Assembly: GCA_946811185.2 (NCBI GenBank)
Contig: OX328099.1
Span: forward strand, 39,047,299 to 39,111,298
DNA from: Hippopus hippopus
Lineage: Eukaryota > Mollusca > Bivalvia > Cardiida > Cardiidae
Length of the DNA: 64,000 nucleotides
Direction of reading: 5' to 3'
Part shown: positions 36,003 to 47,499 of the stretch, piece after piece
Numbering within the stretch: the stretch's first letter is position 1
Layout: each line of letters opens with the position of its first letter
The notes under the pieces: model-generated
Told to the model about the DNA's origin: nothing
The model's input: only the letters and a program-made list of their open reading frames with translations
The model's database searches: none
Translations under genes and position numbers: made by a program

Positions 36003-36229
36003 TTAACTCTTTACCAAACGACAAAATTTTAGACTGGTCCTGATTGAAAGCACTTGCAGACGAAAAAATAAACGTAACTCAAAAATTGAAATTTGTTTCA
36101 GGCAGGGTAGAAAACATTGTGGGAAAAGGAGAAAATGCCGGTTACTAGCATTTTCTCCTTTTCCCACAATGTTTTTAAGACTTCTATCTTGGGGTCGTAA
36201 AAACCAGGGATTGTTTGGTAAAGGGTTAA
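36003..36229. repeat. MITE-A type copy (227 bp, TTAA-flanked, palindromic core)
   Basis: This is the best-preserved example. The ends are TTAA-CTCTTTACCAAACGAC and TTGTTTGGTAAAGGG-TTAA. The centre (36112-36176) is a near-perfect palindrome: AACATTGTGGGAAAAGGAGA and its complement around GCCGGTTACTAGC. TTAA at both ends with CCCTTT-type termini fits piggyBac-like MITEs. More than 30 copies in either orientation lie in the SMAP introns. Confidence 0.88.
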
Positions 36230-36402
36230 GGAAAAAACGCCTTCGAAATAATTGTAAGATTAAAAAATGGTGGTCTGCAACATTTTTCTCATTTTCCCAC
36301 AATGTTTTCTACCATTCCAAAGACAAATTTCAGTTTTTCAGCCATGTTTTAATTTGTTGTTTGCAAGAGCTGTCAATTTGGAAAAGTCTAAAAATTTGTA
36401 AC
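36230..36402. repeat. MITE-A partial copy directly after the previous one
   Basis: It begins at the TTAA of its neighbour; the right half (TTTTCCCACAATGTTTTCTA, TCAATTTGGAAAAGTCTAAA) is recognisable. The end is truncated. Confidence 0.6.
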
Positions 36403-36575
36403 GAGAAAAATAGGATCAGTGGAGAATAAGTTGGGTAGATAGATGAACTGAATGCTATTTCTTGACTGAAATACTGTAGAAACTGACAACTATCACATAA
36501 AGAAACACAACATTTATCCACATGTGCCGTTTTAGATGATGGTATATAAAATGTGTATCAAATTTGTATTTGTAG

Positions 36576-36644
36576 TTGGTGGAAGACGATAGAGAGAAGA
36601 AAAAATCCAAGACCAAGACATCCGGAACAGTACAATTAACTGCA
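36576..36644 (+). CDS. SMAP: SMAP exon 5: charged linker
   Basis: The acceptor is TTTGTAG and the donor GTGAGT; 69 bp, phase 0 to 0. It encodes LVEDDREKKKSKTKTSGTVQ and then LTA, a Lys/Asp-rich linker like that following the ArfGAP domain in SMAP1/2. Being a multiple of three, it could be skipped without a frame change. Confidence 0.85.
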
Positions 36645-37425
36645 GTGAGTAGAAATTCTGCAAACCATGAAATTGAAAGTGCTACAAATGAAGCAAAGGT
36701 CTTTGACAGGATAGAAAACATCGTTGGAATAGGAGAAAATGCTAGTTACCAACAATTTCTTCTTTTCGGCTTTTCTGACTATCTTTTCAAAAGCCTTCTG
36801 CTTCAGGGTCATTGAAACTCAGGCTTGTGTAGTATACTATTTTCTTCTATACCTTAGTGCCAATCCAATCAAACTCCACACTATTGAAACCATGTAATCA
36901 GTCATGCCCAAACAACTTCATATGCAGCCTCTCGGCATTGATTCATTACCAGATGACAAAAAATATAAGACTTTTCAGTTCTGAAAGCATCTGCAGACAA
37001 AAGAATTAATGTGGCATGGAATTTAATGTGAGTAAAAGAGAAAAATGCTGGGGACCAGCTTTTTCTCCTTTACCCTCAATGTTTTCAGGATCCTTTTACC
37101 TCAGCATCATCAACCCTATACTGCAATATCCCACGTTTTAAGGACTTTTAGGAAAAAGGATTTTGAAAACATTTTGGGAAAAGGAGGAAACCAGCATCAT
37201 CTCCCTTTCACAAAAATGTCCTATCCTTTCAAAGACAAATTCCACCATTTGAGCCATATCTAATATGTCAAATGCAAATTATTCGGATTCGGAAAATACT
37301 GGGGTAATGAGTCCAGTATGGTTGCCATTGCATAAAAATGAAATTGAACAAAAGCAATGAAGAAAAAAAAATTATCTCCAGAACAAGATCCATGATATTT
37401 AAGAGAAAATATTAAATAATTGCAG

Positions 37426-37591
37426 GTCCCAAAATCTCAGACTGGTTCTACCTCGTCATCCCAGCCTACAATCAGTAAACCAGTAGAGAGTAAACCAGCC
37501 CAGTCTGCTAACACAAAAGTAAATACTCCACAGCCACCCAAGGCTCCACCTCCAGCCAGCAGCTCCAATACTGCTGATCTTATAGGCTTAG
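37426..37591 (+). CDS. SMAP: SMAP exon 6: Ser/Pro-rich linker with clathrin-box-like motif
   Basis: The acceptor is AATTGCAG and the donor GTAGGT; phase 0 to 1. The product is low-complexity (Ser, Pro, Gln, Thr) and ends in NTADLIGLG. The DLIGLG motif aligns with the clathrin-binding LLGLD-type box of SMAP proteins, which recruits clathrin heavy chain. The next codon is completed in exon 7 (DAP). Confidence 0.9.
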
Positions 37592-37754
37592 GTAGGTATA
37601 TCTGGAATAACATGAGGACTTATTCTTGCAAGCAATAACTGAAACAGAAGCACTGCTTAAGTGTCCATTCTGCCAAACAGGAAGATGTTGCCTTGATAGA
37701 GCATTTTGCAAAGAAAAAATTACACACAATTCTCTTGTTGTCACAGTACTCTTG

Positions 37755-37975
37755 TAACCCTTTACCACACAATCCCGACTTTTAACAACCCTAAGGAAGA
37801 AGCCTTTTGAAAACAATATGGAAAAAGGAGAAAATGCTGCTAACCGGCATTTTCTCCTTTTTGCACAATGCTTTCTCCTGTTCACGGGCAGATTTTACCA
37901 TTTGTGCCACAAATAATTTGTTATATGTAAATGCTCTCGATTTTGATTTTAATTTCTTTGTGTGGTAAAGGGTCA
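37755..37975. repeat. MITE-A copy
   Basis: AACCCTTTACCACACAATCC at the left; core AATGCTGCTAACCGGCATTT; ends TGTGGTAAAGGGTCAA. It lies 163 bp after exon 6. Confidence 0.8.
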
Positions 37976-38023
37976 AGCAGTCTGCTGCAAGAAGGGGAAA
38001 AAGTTTCTACAAGAGTTATTTTA

Positions 38024-38195
38024 TTAACCCTTTTAGTGCTAAAAAAATGAAATGGACATTCAAAGTCAGTGCTATAGTTGCAAGTATTCCATTTTAAAAA
38101 GTTCCAAGATCAGGCTGCATGTTCTCTGCAGTCTGATCTTGATCTGTACAGTTAGCATAAGCAACTAAATCTAGAATCAGTACTTCAAGGGTTAA
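38024..38195. repeat. MITE-B type copy (172 bp, TTAA-flanked)
   Basis: TTAACCCTTTTAGTGCTAAA opens the copy and CTTCAAGGGTTAA closes it. The centre AAGATCAGGCTGCATG...GCAGTCTGATCTTGATC is palindromic. Its ends resemble those of MITE-A (CCCTTT at TTAA), but the body is unrelated. Further centres lie at 39520, 40375, 44826, 55560, 58895 and 63340. Confidence 0.8.
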
Positions 38196-38261
38196 CAGAG
38201 ACATTTTGTAGGTTGCGAAACATTTGACCCAGGCATTAGGAAATACAAGTGTCTTGGTTTT

Positions 38262-38780
38262 TGGCTTCACTGGCCAAAAGTCAGGGGGGTTTTGTCATGG
38301 CCATGTGTCTTCCCTGCATTCATCTGTCCATCACAAGTTTTTCATGGACTAACATAGTGAAAACATAGAAAAAAATCAACTTGTTCCTTACCGTGAGAGT
38401 TAGAGCTTTAATTTTTTGTGTGTGTTATCATCTGCTAGAGCTCTACAAACACTGTTCAAGTTATAGCCTTGGTGTCAAAATGGCCCCACCTTGGGGGTCA
38501 TGAATTTAACATGTTACTATATAGTGAAAAATTTAATCTTCTTACTCCTAACCATAAATCCTAGGTCTACCAAATCAGCACCTAGCTTCATCTAGTGGAT
38601 CATCTAATTAAGGCCATGGGTCCACCCCACCCTGGGGTTCACAACTTTCACATGGGTTTTTTATAGAGAAAGCTTTTAAAATCTTCTGGCTCAAAACCAT
38701 TTGGCCTACAATTGTAATGTTTGGTAGGAACAGTTTGTATTAATAGGCAGTGGAGTGATACAGGACTTTATTTCATGCTT
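38262..38780. repeat. HINE-like element, truncated
   Basis: It begins GGCTTCACTGGCCAAAAGTC and has the TTTGTCATGGCCATGTGTC leader seen in the fuller element at 41058. The body has ACCCCACC and GGGGTTCACAACTTT-type segments. No clear 3' end. Confidence 0.5.
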
Positions 38781-38799
38781 TCCGGTAGGTTATCGAGAA

Positions 38800-40520
38800 A
38801 TATCGGTGAAATATTTTTCGATATTTCATGGTTACGACCAGTGAAAATACCGATTTTTATATTCTAACTCTTCAGTTGAAGGTGGAAACAGTTGTTCCAG
38901 CGCACTAGTTACCTAGGTAAAATGTGCGTGCCTCACAACCAGATGGAAATATGACGTAATTTACCTTACATTTCTCGCGCTTGACGTAATATTGTAATGT
39001 GCTGCTATGCGGAGGGGGTACGCTACGGGGAATAACCGAAAAGAACTGCACTTGATTTTGATTAAGTTCTCCTCAGAAAGGATTAAAAGCATGAAATAAA
39101 TAGAATATTTGTTTTTTTCGGTAAAAGATCAAAATATATTTCATCTCGTGAACATCATCGGTAATATTTTCACTCGTGGCTGCGCCACTCGTGAAAATAT
39201 TACCGATGATGTTCACTCGATGAAATAAATTTCGATCTTTCACCATAAAAAACAAATATCCTCTGTATCATCATTCATGGCCTTCTTGTTACTACTATCT
39301 TAGCAGGTGTTGTGACATTTTTCACTGTCTGAATGCTGTTTTAATGTCCTTATTCATTAAATTTTAATTGATTTTTTAATTAGTATATTTTTATTTTCTT
39401 TAACTCTTTCAGTGCCAAATATAAACACTTGACCAGTTTTGAATGCTGAAAATAAAATCCACTGAAACTCCGACAGGTTTTTATTTGATAAGCCTGATTT
39501 AACTAGCAGATCGTATAGATTCAAGATCAGAATGCACTAAAAGTTTAGTCTGACCTTGATCTATCATGTTTGCAAAGCTTTTTGTTTTAATCTTCAGTGC
39601 TGACAGGGTTACAACCCTGTCTGGCAGTAGCTAAGTCATATTGTAGATAATACCAAAAATTACAGAGCTATATTTTCCCCTTTAGATAAATGTATATAAT
39701 TTTATAAAAAAAAAAAAAATGCTATATTTGATAAAAACTGTAAATGTGATAACATCTTTTCTTGCTAAAAGTATTTGCACAACAAACCACCCCTTCTAAC
39801 AACTGTGGTAAGTTTATTTATAACCGTGGTATATACATTTGAAACTATTGTCTGATTGTTTAAATTGGTGGAGGATGATGAAGGGCAAAACAAAGACAGA
39901 ATTCTTTATCAGGAAACATTGTTATATAGGCTAATATCAGAACAAAATGATAGCTTGTAAATGTTATACAAAGGAGAAATATTGAGAGGAAAGGAAAACA
40001 ATATTTTAGAATGAAATGGAAAATGTATAAGAAAGAGTTGCAGTCGATTGTAACAATAATGTTTTCAAAAGCCTAATTGAATAGATTTTACTTCTCCTGC
40101 CTTAATTTATACCTACTGATACTTGTATATATGTTTTACTAGGAGTTGATTTGGAAATAATGGTTTATAAATCAACAAAAGAATAGATGCTCCCTGTGAT
40201 TTTTAATAAGACAGTAGTTTCACAGTTTGGTGGTGGAAAGAGTACTTTTTCCTGCATATAGTTAAAATTTTTTGAAAGGCTTACCAACAAATCATTGTTT
40301 GCATGGTTGCAATCTTTGCCCTATTATATATGTATCCTTAGGAGCAGTTCATTGTGCTTTTGTGGACAGGGAGATAAAGATCAGACTGCACAATACATGC
40401 AGTGTAATACTGATTCTACCTTGTCTTATACATTAAGAGTTTTTCCAGCAAAATATTGTAAATGGGAATATTTTGCTTTTTAAAGTGGATTGTAAAGTTT
40501 TAAACTATTTCATTTAGCAG
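38800..40520. other. SMAP intron 6 segment without gene
   Basis: A palindromic MITE lies at 39103-39261, and MITE-B centres at about 39520 and 40375. The rest is unremarkable AT-rich DNA. Confidence 0.5.
39103..39261. repeat. Palindromic MITE, about 159 bp
   Basis: GAACATCATCGGTAATATTT and its complement AAATATTACCGATGATGTTC surround CACTCGTGGCTGCGCCACTC. Outer arms GGATATTTGTTTTTTA-like complete a hairpin of about 75-bp stem. Confidence 0.8.
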
Positions 40521-40526
40521 GTGAAG

Positions 40527-40757
40527 GGTTCACTCTTGACCAAACAACAAAAGTTCAGACTGGTCTAAATTGAAAGCATTTTCAGATGAAATATCATGTC
40601 TCTCGCATGGTTAGATATATCTTGGAAAGGTTGGGTAACATTTTGGGAAATCAAAGAAATTGCTGGTTATCAGCATTTTTTCTCCTTTTCCCACAATGTT
40701 TTCAAAGACATTTTCCTTCAGGGTTGTTAAACTCTGGATTGTTTGGTAAACAGGTAA
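40527..40757. repeat. MITE-A copy
   Basis: CTCTTGACCAAACAACAAAA at the left; core AATTGCTGGTTATCAGCATT; right TGTTTGGTAAACAGGTAA. Confidence 0.7.
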
Positions 40758-41057
40758 GACATTTTCTGTAAGCTGAAGCTGTAATAAGTATCACAGAGAT
40801 CCTCCCATATTAGGTACTACCAGAAGATTTACACTTCAGTCATAAACATTTTGGCCACAAGACGTAGTATGATTCTTTTTGTCTGTGTAAGTGGAGTGCC
40901 TTTGAAAAACAGTGTGAGAATATGGTAATGTTTGCCCTGTCTGATAATATCCTGCGTGTTCACTAAGACCTACAGGCTTCCTTAATGGAATTAGTGTTGA
41001 AATACTAAAGATTCCTACACAATTACTAAGAGTTTAAAAAGTTTGAAATAGGATTGT

Positions 41058-41690
41058 TAGCTCCACTGGCCGAAGGCCAGCGAGCTATTGTCATGGCGTT
41101 GTGTCCGTGGTGCGTGCGTGCGTCCATCCGTGCGTCCGTCCGTCCGTTCGTTCGTCCGTGCGTGCGTCGGTAAACTTTTTCTTTAAAAAACTTCTCAGAA
41201 ACTATTGACTGGATTTTTACCAAATTTCACAGGAATGTTCCTTTGGTGGTCCTCTTTCAAATTCCTTCAAATAATTGTGTTCCATGAAGAATTCTGGTTG
41301 CCATGGCAACCAAAGTAAAAAACCTTTAAAAATCTTCTCCTCCCAAACTGCTATTTGGATAGCATTATTATTTTGCAGGAATGTTCCTTAGATACAGGTT
41401 TACAGAATTCCTTAAAAAAAAAAAAAGATCTGTCAAAAAACATGGCTTTTATGGGAGACTCATTTTCCTTTTATGGTATAAAGTAAAATCTTTGAAAAAT
41501 TTCTTCTCTAAAACTATTCAATGGATTTCATTGTTGTTTTGCAGGTAAGTTCCTATGGTGATTGTCTACCAAATTGTTTCTTCAGTGAGGTAAAATGCAG
41601 GATTGAATGATAATTGTTAAAAACTTCCTTTCGCCATTATAGAAATATCAGGCCTGTGGAGCGATACAGGCGCTCAAGCGCCTCTAGTTT
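41058..41690 (+). mobile_element. HINE-like element, family 2
   Basis: The 5' end is TAGCTCCACTGGCCGAAGGC followed by CAGCGAGC, a short hairpin. A (GTCC/GTGC)n stretch follows (41100-41172). The 3' end GGAGCGATACAGGCGCTCAA then GCGCC forms a second hairpin. Hairpins at both ends without TIRs or TSD fit Helentron-derived non-autonomous elements. Confidence 0.6.
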
Positions 41691-41838
41691 TATAAGCGTT
41701 TACAAAAAAATCCTTGCATGTTTTAGTTCAATTGTTTGGTGCAACCATATTTGATTTGATGTAGCGTATTATTTACTCATGGAAAATGCAGGAGAAATTA
41801 AGTGGTATTGAAAGAATTGAGAGATTGGAAAGAGTTTT

Positions 41839-42066
41839 TTAACCCTTTTCCACACAAGCAAAAGTTTTGACGACCCTGAGAGAGAAGCAATTGATAACAT
41901 GGTTTGAAAAGGAGAAAGTGATGGTTACCAACATTTTCTCCCTTTCCCACAAAGTTTTCTTTCCTTTCAAAAACAATATTCCCCTTTTGAGCCACATTTA
42001 TGATGTCATTTTCAAATGCTTCTGATATTGAAATGTCCACAATTTTGTCGTTTGGTAAAGAGTTTA
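41839..42066. repeat. MITE-A copy
   Basis: TTAACCCTTTTCCACACAAG; core AGTGATGGTTACCAACATTT; ends TTTGGTAAAGAGTTTA. Confidence 0.75.
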
Positions 42067-42308
42067 GCAAGGTACTATATATATACAACTTTATATGTGC
42101 ATACAGCATACAATTTAAGAAAATACTGTGGGCATAGAGTTTGTTGCTCCTTTTCAAACCAAATATTTTTTTATCTAGATCATGTATTCTTTGCATTTTT
42201 GCAAGTTCTCTAAAGTAGTATGATTTAAAAAAAACATGGTTATTGATTAAACAAGATCTGAATCGATTGAAAATGCATGATGGTTGCATGAAATTTATTT
42301 GTCAGACT

Positions 42309-44041
42309 TTAAACCTTTCTCAAACGACATATTTTTCACTGTACCAAATTTAAAGCATCTGCAGACTATAAATCTGAAAGTGGTACGGATCAACTGAAGT
42401 TCTTTGACAGGGTAGACAACATTGTGGAAAAAGTAGAAAATGCTTGGTACCAGCATTTTTAGCTCACCTGAGCACAACGTGCTCAAGGGGAGCTTTTAGG
42501 ATCACGCTGTGTCCGTCGTCCGTTGTGCGGCGTCAACAATTCTTTAAACATCTTCTCCTCCTAAACCACTTGGCTGATTTGGACCAAACATGGCTGGAAA
42601 GTTCCTTGGGAGGTCCTCTTTAAAAATTGTTCACAGAGTTTGAATCCATCAAAAACTCTGGTTGCCATGGCAACCAAATGGAATTTCAGATTTTTAAATA
42701 ATTTCACAGATATGTTCCTTGGGTGACCCTTTTCAAAAATTGTTCGCTAAATTTTGATCCGTCGAAAAACATGGCCGGGGGGGGGGGGGCGCCTCTTTGC
42801 GTCCAGCGGTGTCAACAATTCTTTAAACATCTTCTCCTAAACCACTGGGCCAATTTGGACCAAACTTGGCTGGAATGTTCCATGGGAGGTCCTCTTTAAA
42901 AATTGTTCACAGAATTGGATTCCATCAAAAACTCTGGTTGCCATGGCAACCAAATGGAATTTTCCAAGAAATTCTTTAAAAATCTTCTCCTCTGAAACCG
43001 CAGGTCAGATTTTGAAATAATTTCACAGATAGGTTCCTTGTGTGACCCTTTTCAAAAACTGTTCGCGAAATTTTGATCCGTCGAAAAACATGGCCGGGGT
43101 GAGGGGTGTGCGTTTTTGCACTGTATGGACTTAAAGAAATTCTTTGAAATTCTTCTTCCCTTAAACCAATCGTCAGATTTTGAAATAACTTCACAGAAAT
43201 GTTCCTTGGGTGCCCCTTTTGAAAATTTATTCGGGAAATTTTGATCTGTCAAGAAACATGGTTGTGGTGGGTGGGGGCTATTTGCACTATACGGACATGA
43301 AGAAATTCTTAAAAAATTTTCTTCTCTGAAACCACTGGTCAGATTTTGAAGTTATTTCACAGAAATGATCCTTATATTATACCCCTTATTTAGCTTACCT
43401 GTTTTCAAAGAAAACATCGAGGTATTGACATAGCCCTGTTGTCGTCATCTGCGTTGCTGTCGTTGTGCAAAAACTTTGACATTTTGTTGTATCTCAGCTT
43501 CCACTCAACACACATACTTGAAACTCGGAATAATTGTTCACTAGTAAAAAAGTAACCCATACAACAAGGACAGGTAACTCCAAAATTGTTTTGTCCAAAT
43601 TATGCCCCTTTTGCTACTTGGAATTTTAACTTACTATCCAGCAACCAACAGCCAATCATTGGCACCCTCATGAGGTGCTCTTGTTCAACTTAATATTTTT
43701 AGCCACTATCGGGCATATGCTCTTGTTCAAGAAATGGTCTTTGGGTGATCTATCCAAAAATTTATTTGCAGAATTCTGATTTGTCAAAAACATGGCTGTG
43801 GTGATGATTGTAGGGGTGGTGACAGATTTTGAAATGATTTTTACAGGTGAACGTTTCATAATTGCTTGGCAAAATAATGATTTTGTTTCCAAAATTTCAG
43901 TACTTTAAAAAAAGTTGGTTATGGTCCTCTCAAAAATTCAGGTGAGCGATCCAGGGCCATCTTGGCCCTCTTGTTCCCTTTTCCAACAATGTTCCCTCTA
44001 CCTCAGTCATTAAAAATTGGGATTGTATAATAAAGAGTTAA
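42309..44041. repeat. MITE-A copy split by a HINE/pearl-like insertion
   Basis: The left part 42309-42460 runs from TTAAACCTTTCTCAAACGAC to the core TGCTTGGTACCAGCATTT. It resumes at 43976 with CCCTTTTCCAACAATG and ends at 44038-44041 with AAAGAGTTAA. The 1.5 kb between is the element at 42461. Confidence 0.75.
42461..43975 (+). mobile_element. HINE/pearl-like element, nested
   Basis: It opens AGCTCACCTGAGCACAACGT with the complementary GCTCAAGG following, and closes CAGGTGAGCGATCCAGGGCC, then a GGCCATCTTGGCC hairpin and CTCTTGTT. The interior has two copies of a block of about 280 bp (GTTGCCATGGCAACCAAATG at 42659 and 42938) and further diverged ones. No coding capacity. The insertion disrupts MITE-A and so is younger than it. 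Confidence 0.75.
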
Positions 44042-44509
44042 ACAACCACTGAGTCAAATGAAAATGCATGATAGTTGCATGAAACTTATTTTTCAAACTA
44101 AGGTTGTTCTTTGGTAGATGTTTGGTTAGGTTTTATCTTGTGTAATCATCTGGAAGCAATGAGGCAGTTCCACCCCTATCCTACCCTCCCCTTTTTCTAC
44201 CTACTAATGATCTTTTATTTGACCGCAGCTTGTTTCAGATAAAGTGATATGACAACTACATGTACATGTATTGCAGTGTTAAGTGTCCAGGCAGTTTGGG
44301 TCATAATACCTCACCAAAAATAGGGGAGAGTATAAATCCAAGACCAGACTGCTGTGTAAATTGTGATCAACACTGTTCTTTTCTAAAGGACTCTGCTTGT
44401 GCTTTATGCCCTGAGCTCCAATGGTTTGAGTTGGTGAGACCGTAGTATAAGGATTTCTACCTTTAACTGTAGTATAAGGATTTTTACCTTTTGCCCCAAC
44501 AAAGCCTAA

Positions 44510-44712
44510 ATTGTTAATCCTGTACCACACAATCTGGAGTTGTAACGACCTTGAGGAAAGGGTTTGGAAAACCTTGTGGGAAAAGGAGAAATTGCTGGGA
44601 ACCAACATTTTCTCCTTTTTCCAAAATGTTTTCTTCCCTTTTATAGAAGTATCCCATCATATTAGCCATATCTGCAAATGTTTTTATTATAAACAAGTTT
44701 AAGATTTTACAG
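44510..44712. repeat. MITE-A copy, right end truncated
   Basis: TTAATCCTGTACCACACAAT; core ATTGCTGGGAACCAACATTT; the right side fades at about 44712. Confidence 0.65.
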
Positions 44713-44976
44713 TGCAGTATAAAATTAAATGAACACATTCCTCATCCTAATGATGGAAAAAATCTCAATATTGCAAAATTTAGATTGTTTTTGTCTGAAT
44801 GTCATAAAAATACATAGGAGTCTGCTCTTAAGATTAGGCTGCTTGTTTTGCATAGTCCGATCTTAATTATGACGGGCAGCAAAAGCAGTTAACATGGCAA
44901 CAGTTAGTTTTCTAATTCAAGCTGAAATATTAAGTCTGTTATAGTCCTCACCTAAGGTGGCCAACAGTTCACATCT

Positions 44977-45202
44977 TTAACTCTTTACAGCTCAACAAAA
45001 TTTTAGAATTGTCCATATTCAAAGCATATACGAGCAATAGTTCAAATGTGTTCGTATGCTGGGATTTGCTTTTGAAATGGAGAAAACATCGTGAAAAAAA
45101 GAGAAAATACTGGTTACTAGTATTTTCTCCTTTTCTCATGGTGTTTTATAAAGCCCTTTTCTCAGTGTTGATAAACCACAGGACAGTGTGGTATAGGTTT
45201 AA
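44977..45202. repeat. MITE-A copy
   Basis: TTAACTCTTTACAGCTCAAC; core AATACTGGTTACTAGTATTT (compensating changes keep the palindrome); ends GGTATAGGTTTAA. Confidence 0.75.
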
Positions 45203-45361
45203 ATCAAACAATGTCACACTGTTAGATGCTTTGTGAAAAAGTAGGGATAAATATCAGACTACACAGACAGCAATACTGAAAACATTGTTGCAAGCAGTTT
45301 CTTAGTTTGTCAGAATACTTTGAGCAATGGGCTGATGCAAGGCATCTACAGAAGTTGATGA

Positions 45362-45603
45362 GTCTGCTCTATACCAGACGACAAAATTCAGACTTGTCCA
45401 ACTTGTGAGCCTTTGCAGACGTCGGTTTCTAAAAAAGATGTTGCCAAAACTATGGAATTGGTCTTTGAGTAAAAACAAGTGTTGGAAAAGGAGAAAATGC
45501 TTGTAAGTGGGAAAAGGAGAAACTGCTGATTACCAGCATTTTCTCCTTTTCCCACAGTGTTTTCAAAGGCTTCTTCCTCAAGGAGCATATGGTAAAGAGT
45601 TAA
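45362..45603. repeat. MITE-A copy ending 39 bp before SMAP exon 7
   Basis: It contains a duplicated GGAAAAGGAGAAA segment (45484 and 45512), core CTGCTGATTACCAGCATTT and right end ATGGTAAAGAGTTAA. It lies close to the exon 7 acceptor at 45641-45642. Confidence 0.7.
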
Positions 45604-45642
45604 ATGCAGCTATAATGATGATCTTTGTTGTATCCATTGTAG

Positions 45643-45764
45643 ATGCCCCTAGTGGTCCTGTCCAGAATAACTCCAATAGTTTGTTGGGAGACTTTGACGA
45701 TTTTATGGGAAGTAGTATACCTTCTTCAACATCTAGTCAGCCAACCCAATCCACAGCAAATCCG
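45643..45764 (+). CDS. SMAP: SMAP exon 7
   Basis: The acceptor is CCATTGTAG and the donor GTATGC; phase 1 to 0. It encodes DAPSGPVQNNSNSLLGDFDD followed by FMGSS and a Ser/Thr/Gln-rich end. Asp from the split codon completes the clathrin-box-like stretch of exon 6. SLLGDFDDF adds acidic, Phe-containing motifs of the adaptor-binding type. Confidence 0.88.
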
Positions 45765-46559
45765 GTATGCAAGCTTGATTTCTCCTAGATTATTTCCTGC
45801 CTTTTCATTATACTGTTTACCTTTCAGTCATTGCTGAAGTTGGGACTGTACCAATTTGGAGAAAAAAATGTGCCTGAAAGAATGTACATAATGAGAATAA
45901 TAATAAAAGAAAAGATAAATATACAAAGGTTCACCCATTAAGAACTTTTTTTCCCAATCAGCAAGACAGTTTTGTTTCTATGTTATGCTAAATTTCACTA
46001 TATGAATAAGATGAAACGAATTAATGTTTAGACAAGTATAAAATTTATGATCTAATGTAGCTCTTTTCCCAAAAAGCAAATACATGTATGGCAATTGCAG
46101 AGCCCTGCTCATTTGAAAATCGGAACAGCAGCTTTGGTGAATGCTTGTACAAGTAGTCAGATTTTCTGCCAGCATTAGCTCAGGCAAATGACTTTTTGTC
46201 TTTTATAGACCACTTTCGAAAATTCTGTGACAAATTCAAAAATTACTTGTAATGGGCAATTTGTCTTTCTGCTTTGATACTCCTTTTTTAATTGTTTTCT
46301 TGTATCAAACCATTTTTAGCTCACCTGAACACAACGTGCTCAAGGTGAGCTATTGTGATCGCCCTATGTCCATCGTCTGTCGTCTGTAGTCCGTTGTCCG
46401 TCAACAATTTCTTTAAACATCTTCTCCTAAACCACTGGGCCAATCTTGATGAAACTTGGCAGGGATGTTCCTGGGGTGAAGCTCTACCAAAGTTGTTCAA
46501 AGAACTGAATTCGACCCTTAACTCTGGTTGCTATGGCAACAAAAAGGGAAAAAATGCAA

Positions 46560-47465
46560 AATCTTTGGAAATCATCTCCTCTGAAACTAGAAGGCGTAGA
46601 GCTTTGATATTTGGTATGTAGCATCTCCTAGTGGACCTCTATCAAATTTGTTCATATGATGCCCCTAGGGTCAAAACTGGCCCCGCCCTGGGGGTCACAA
46701 GTTCGAACATAGGAGCAAAGAAGGAAACTTTAAAATTCTTCTTCTCTGAAAATGGAAGGCGTAGACCTTTGATATTTGGTATGTAGTATCTCCGCATGGA
46801 CCTCTACCAAGTTTGTTCATATGATGCCCCTGGTGTCAAAATTAGCCCCAACCCGGGGGTCACAAGTTCATACATAGGAACAAAGACGGAAGACTTTAAA
46901 ATTCTTCTTCTCTGAAACTGGAAGGTGTAGAGCTTTGATGTTTGGTATGTAGTATCTCCTAATAGACCTCTACCAAGTTTGTTCATATGATGCCCCTGGA
47001 AACAAAACTGGCCCTGCCTCGGGGGTCACAAGTTTGAACACAGGAACAAAGAAGGAAAACTTCAAAATTCTTCTTCTCTAAAACTGGAAGGTGTAGAGCT
47101 TTGATATTTGGTACGTAGCATCTCTTAGTGGACCTCTACCAAGTTTGTTCATACGATGCCTCTGGGGTCAAAATTGGCCCCGCCCCGGAGGTCACAAGAT
47201 TGAACATAGGAACAAAGAAGGAAAACTTTAAAATTCTTCTTCTCTAAAACTGGAAGGCATAGAGCTCTGATATTTTGTATGTAGCATCTCTTAGTGGACC
47301 TCTACCAAGTTTGTTCATATGATGCCCCTGGGGTCAAAACTGGCCGAGCCCTTGGGGTCACAAGTTCTAACATAGGAACAAAGAAGGAAAACTTCAAAAT
47401 TCTTCTTCTCTAAAACTGGAAGGTGTAGAGCTTTGATATTTGGTATGTAGTGAACCTGTTCTAAG
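46560..47465 (+). repeat. 166-bp tandem array, about 5.5 copies
   Basis: The landmark GG(C/T)GTAGAGCTTTGATATT recurs at 46593, 46758, 46924, 47090, 47256 and 47422, a period of 165-166 bp. Each unit also has TTCTTCTTCTCT and a GATGCCCCTGG box. Confidence 0.9.
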
Positions 47466-47499
47466 TTTGTTAGCCCACCTGAGCACAACGTGTTCAGTC

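Noticed and set aside
42774..42790. Poly-G run as a regulatory G-quadruplex
   Set aside because: Simple homopolymer within a pearl-like element; no other support.
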